From Azolla pinnata (taxonomy: Eukaryota > Streptophyta > Polypodiopsida > Salviniales > Salviniaceae): a stretch of DNA of 21,722 nucleotides. A program made the position numbers and the translations under genes. Location of the stretch: NCBI GenBank assembly GCA_037176905.1, contig JBBBWG010027102.1, positions 35,175 through 56,896 of the forward strand, given 5' to 3'. This document shows, in pieces, positions 19,965-21,722 of this stretch. How positions within the stretch are numbered: the first letter of the stretch is position 1; the number at the start of each line of letters is the position of its first letter. Below the pieces are notes generated by a model, which was not told the origin of the DNA, did not search any database, and saw only the letters and a program-made list of their open reading frames with translations.

Positions 19965-21722
19965 TGAATCTAAAAATAATAGAAGCGGAAGGCGAAATTC
20001 TACGAGTAGAATGAGTTTTGTGAATTGGGCAGTTTCGAGTGTAGATACGTAGTATCAGAGGCCGAGTGAAATCACACACTGAATCAAAGTGACCATCATT
20101 TGTAGATCTGCTCTAGATTAGCTGCTCTCGAATTTTGACGAAAAACAGACATAAAGAGTTGTAGAGAAAAGACCCTTCTTGGGTGTTTTTGTTATCAGCT
20201 CCGAGCCGTCGAAAGTCAAAGCATGCGGATCTTATGACCTTCTCTCTGAGTATCTGCAATGTGTTCTAGTTGGTATTTTGTCGAGTTTCTCATACCCGCT
20301 TCTCTGTGTTAATGCCTCTTAGTGAAATGCTAGCATAATGTGGCTACTGTAGTCGATCAGACTTTCAAGCTCAACCACGCTTAGTCTGGAGATAGCCGCT
20401 CTAGAGAGGTCGGAGTTTTCGTTCAAAGGAGATAGCTCTTATTAAGCAAATGGACGTAACCGACATTGCCACATTGTCAATGACTAAAACCATTTGTAAA
20501 TTTCCGACATGCGGAGCTGCTTCTCAACTGGAGAAGGAATCAAATAATGCAACAGAACATTCGCTTGTCCACTCGAGTAATGCTAATGTTTTTTTTTAAT
20601 CATGGAACAACTTGTCCGTTTCACATTTTAATAGAGTTAGTTAAATAGGTAATGATATTTTATTAACAAAAAAAACGATTAAGTAGAACCAAAGGACATG
20701 ATCATAATCGTTAAAATAACACCCACTTCTCATACAAATCTCTATGAAGAAACAACCTCCATTTATTTGGCCTTTTTATTCGAGTCAAAATAATTCGGTA
20801 ATATAGTTTTGTTCAACTATGTTTTAGCTGTTAATAAAACATCAATGAAACAATAATGGCTCTTACAGATTTAATTTTTATGTCGAGCATCTCTAGGGTT
20901 TGGGTTGGGGCTTAGTATTTACAAATGATATATATCGTAACCAAAGTGAAGAAATGCAAACCGTTAACTCGAAAAACCATGTTATTGAGATTGTAGTTTA
21001 TTCATGGATCTTTTAGAGGTTCTCTTGAAGCTATAATATCAATGCTATCTAGGAAAAAATCTTGCCCTGCTCACATTGACAAAAGATCATAGCTAATGAG
21101 CATCGTCAAGAGATTGGACGCTCCACTTGTAGTGTAATCACGATGCGAAATGCGTGTATAAATTGATGTATACGTATACGAGTGTGTTATGCAAGTGTTG
21201 ATGTCTAGAGTCATGGACAAGATGTGTGTTTGGAAGGATAGAAGCCATATGAATCGAGATAGCCATACGAATTGAGCTCGAAATCTTCCAATTTATCTTT
21301 GTAACGCAATCTTGAGTCTTTGGCACTTTATGCATACAGGGATATGCGGGTGAGAATCACGAACGGATCATCGAGCCATGAATCAACGGATCACCTCCGA
21401 CGGTGGATTGTGGATCGGTGGAGAGGCAAAAGAAGGATTTCATTGGGTCTGGATTTCGAGTGTGCTGTTAAACTAGGTGAGTCGTCCCACTCCTCCCTTC
21501 CTTCACGCTCTCTATTTCTAACGTGTAGCTCTCATGCCCCTTAATCTGAAGTGAACTCTCTTTTAACAATATCAAGAGCGCAAAGCTCTCATCCCTCCTA
21601 TTTCAGGAGTGGGACCAGAGATGGGCTCATACCAAAATAGCTCCTCTCTATGAGTATATGTACACACCAGTAGTGTTAGGAGAGGGGTAAGAGAGAGGGA
21701 GAGTGTGCGTGAGAGATCATCA

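Larger units (their letters stand above)
19584..21722. other. SPS upstream region; no further gene recognised
   Basis: About 2.1 kb upstream of the sucrose-phosphate synthase ATG. The proximal ~150 bp are purine-rich on the transcript strand and probably 5' UTR. I cannot place a TATA box with confidence. From ~20440 the sequence becomes AT-rich, with no protein family motif. The last open frame (21320-21544 +, 74 codons) is not recognisable. An 11 bp inverted repeat pairs 21484-21494 (GTCCCACTCCT) with 21605-21615. Promoter elements, a relic transposon or the start of a neighbouring gene are all possible. Confidence 0.5.

Noticed and set aside
21130-21722. Possible LTR retrotransposon end at the right edge
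   Set aside because: There is only an 11 bp inverted repeat and CT/GA-rich sequence. No LTR pair, primer-binding site or coding remnant is visible.

Overview
The window is nuclear DNA of a land plant. Evidence: two large intronless PLS-class pentatricopeptide repeat (PPR) genes, one ending in a DYW deaminase domain; a six-exon plant UBC4/5/6-type E2 gene; a 13-exon sucrose-phosphate synthase gene; GT-AG introns; and plant-type (CCCTAAA) telomere-like repeats. The E-domain wording of the PPR proteins (a W/NKPGxAF...VH.F block followed by VQMxxEGY) and the size of the PPR arrays look more like a fern or another non-seed vascular plant than a flowering plant. That placement is an inference from remembered families, not a search result.

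Layout, left to right. (1) 1-441: degenerate CCCTAAA/AAACCC repeats carrying two copies of a non-telomeric ~100 bp element set 173 bp apart. The C-rich strand runs 5'->3' from the left edge, as it would at a left chromosome end. (2) 485-2746 (+): PPR-E/E+ protein, 753 aa, starting 44 bp after the repeats and stopping before any deaminase domain. (3) 3815-6853 (-): PPR-DYW protein, ~1012 aa, convergent with the first, with intact deaminase metal-binding residues but an altered C-terminus (DAA instead of DYW). (4) 7951-8599: a ~650 bp CAT/CAC satellite with a 213 bp higher-order repeat. (5) 8821-11661 (+): ubiquitin-conjugating enzyme E2, 6 exons, 182 aa. (6) 12835-19583 (-): sucrose-phosphate synthase, 13 exons, 1048 aa, reconstructed with every junction in frame and all GT-AG. 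(7) 19584-21722: SPS upstream DNA with a (GA)13 tract, a 22 bp tandem repeat and no recognisable gene.

The genes do not form a pathway. The PPR proteins would act in organelle RNA editing, the E2 in cytosolic/nuclear ubiquitination, and SPS in cytosolic sucrose synthesis. I found no clear new biological system. The observations most worth following are the telomere-adjacent PPR gene, the pairing of a deaminase-less PPR-E+ gene with a terminally altered DYW gene, the replacement of the conserved 14-3-3 serine of SPS by cysteine, the higher-order CAT satellite upstream of the E2, and decayed ~140-160 bp tandem duplications in three separate introns.
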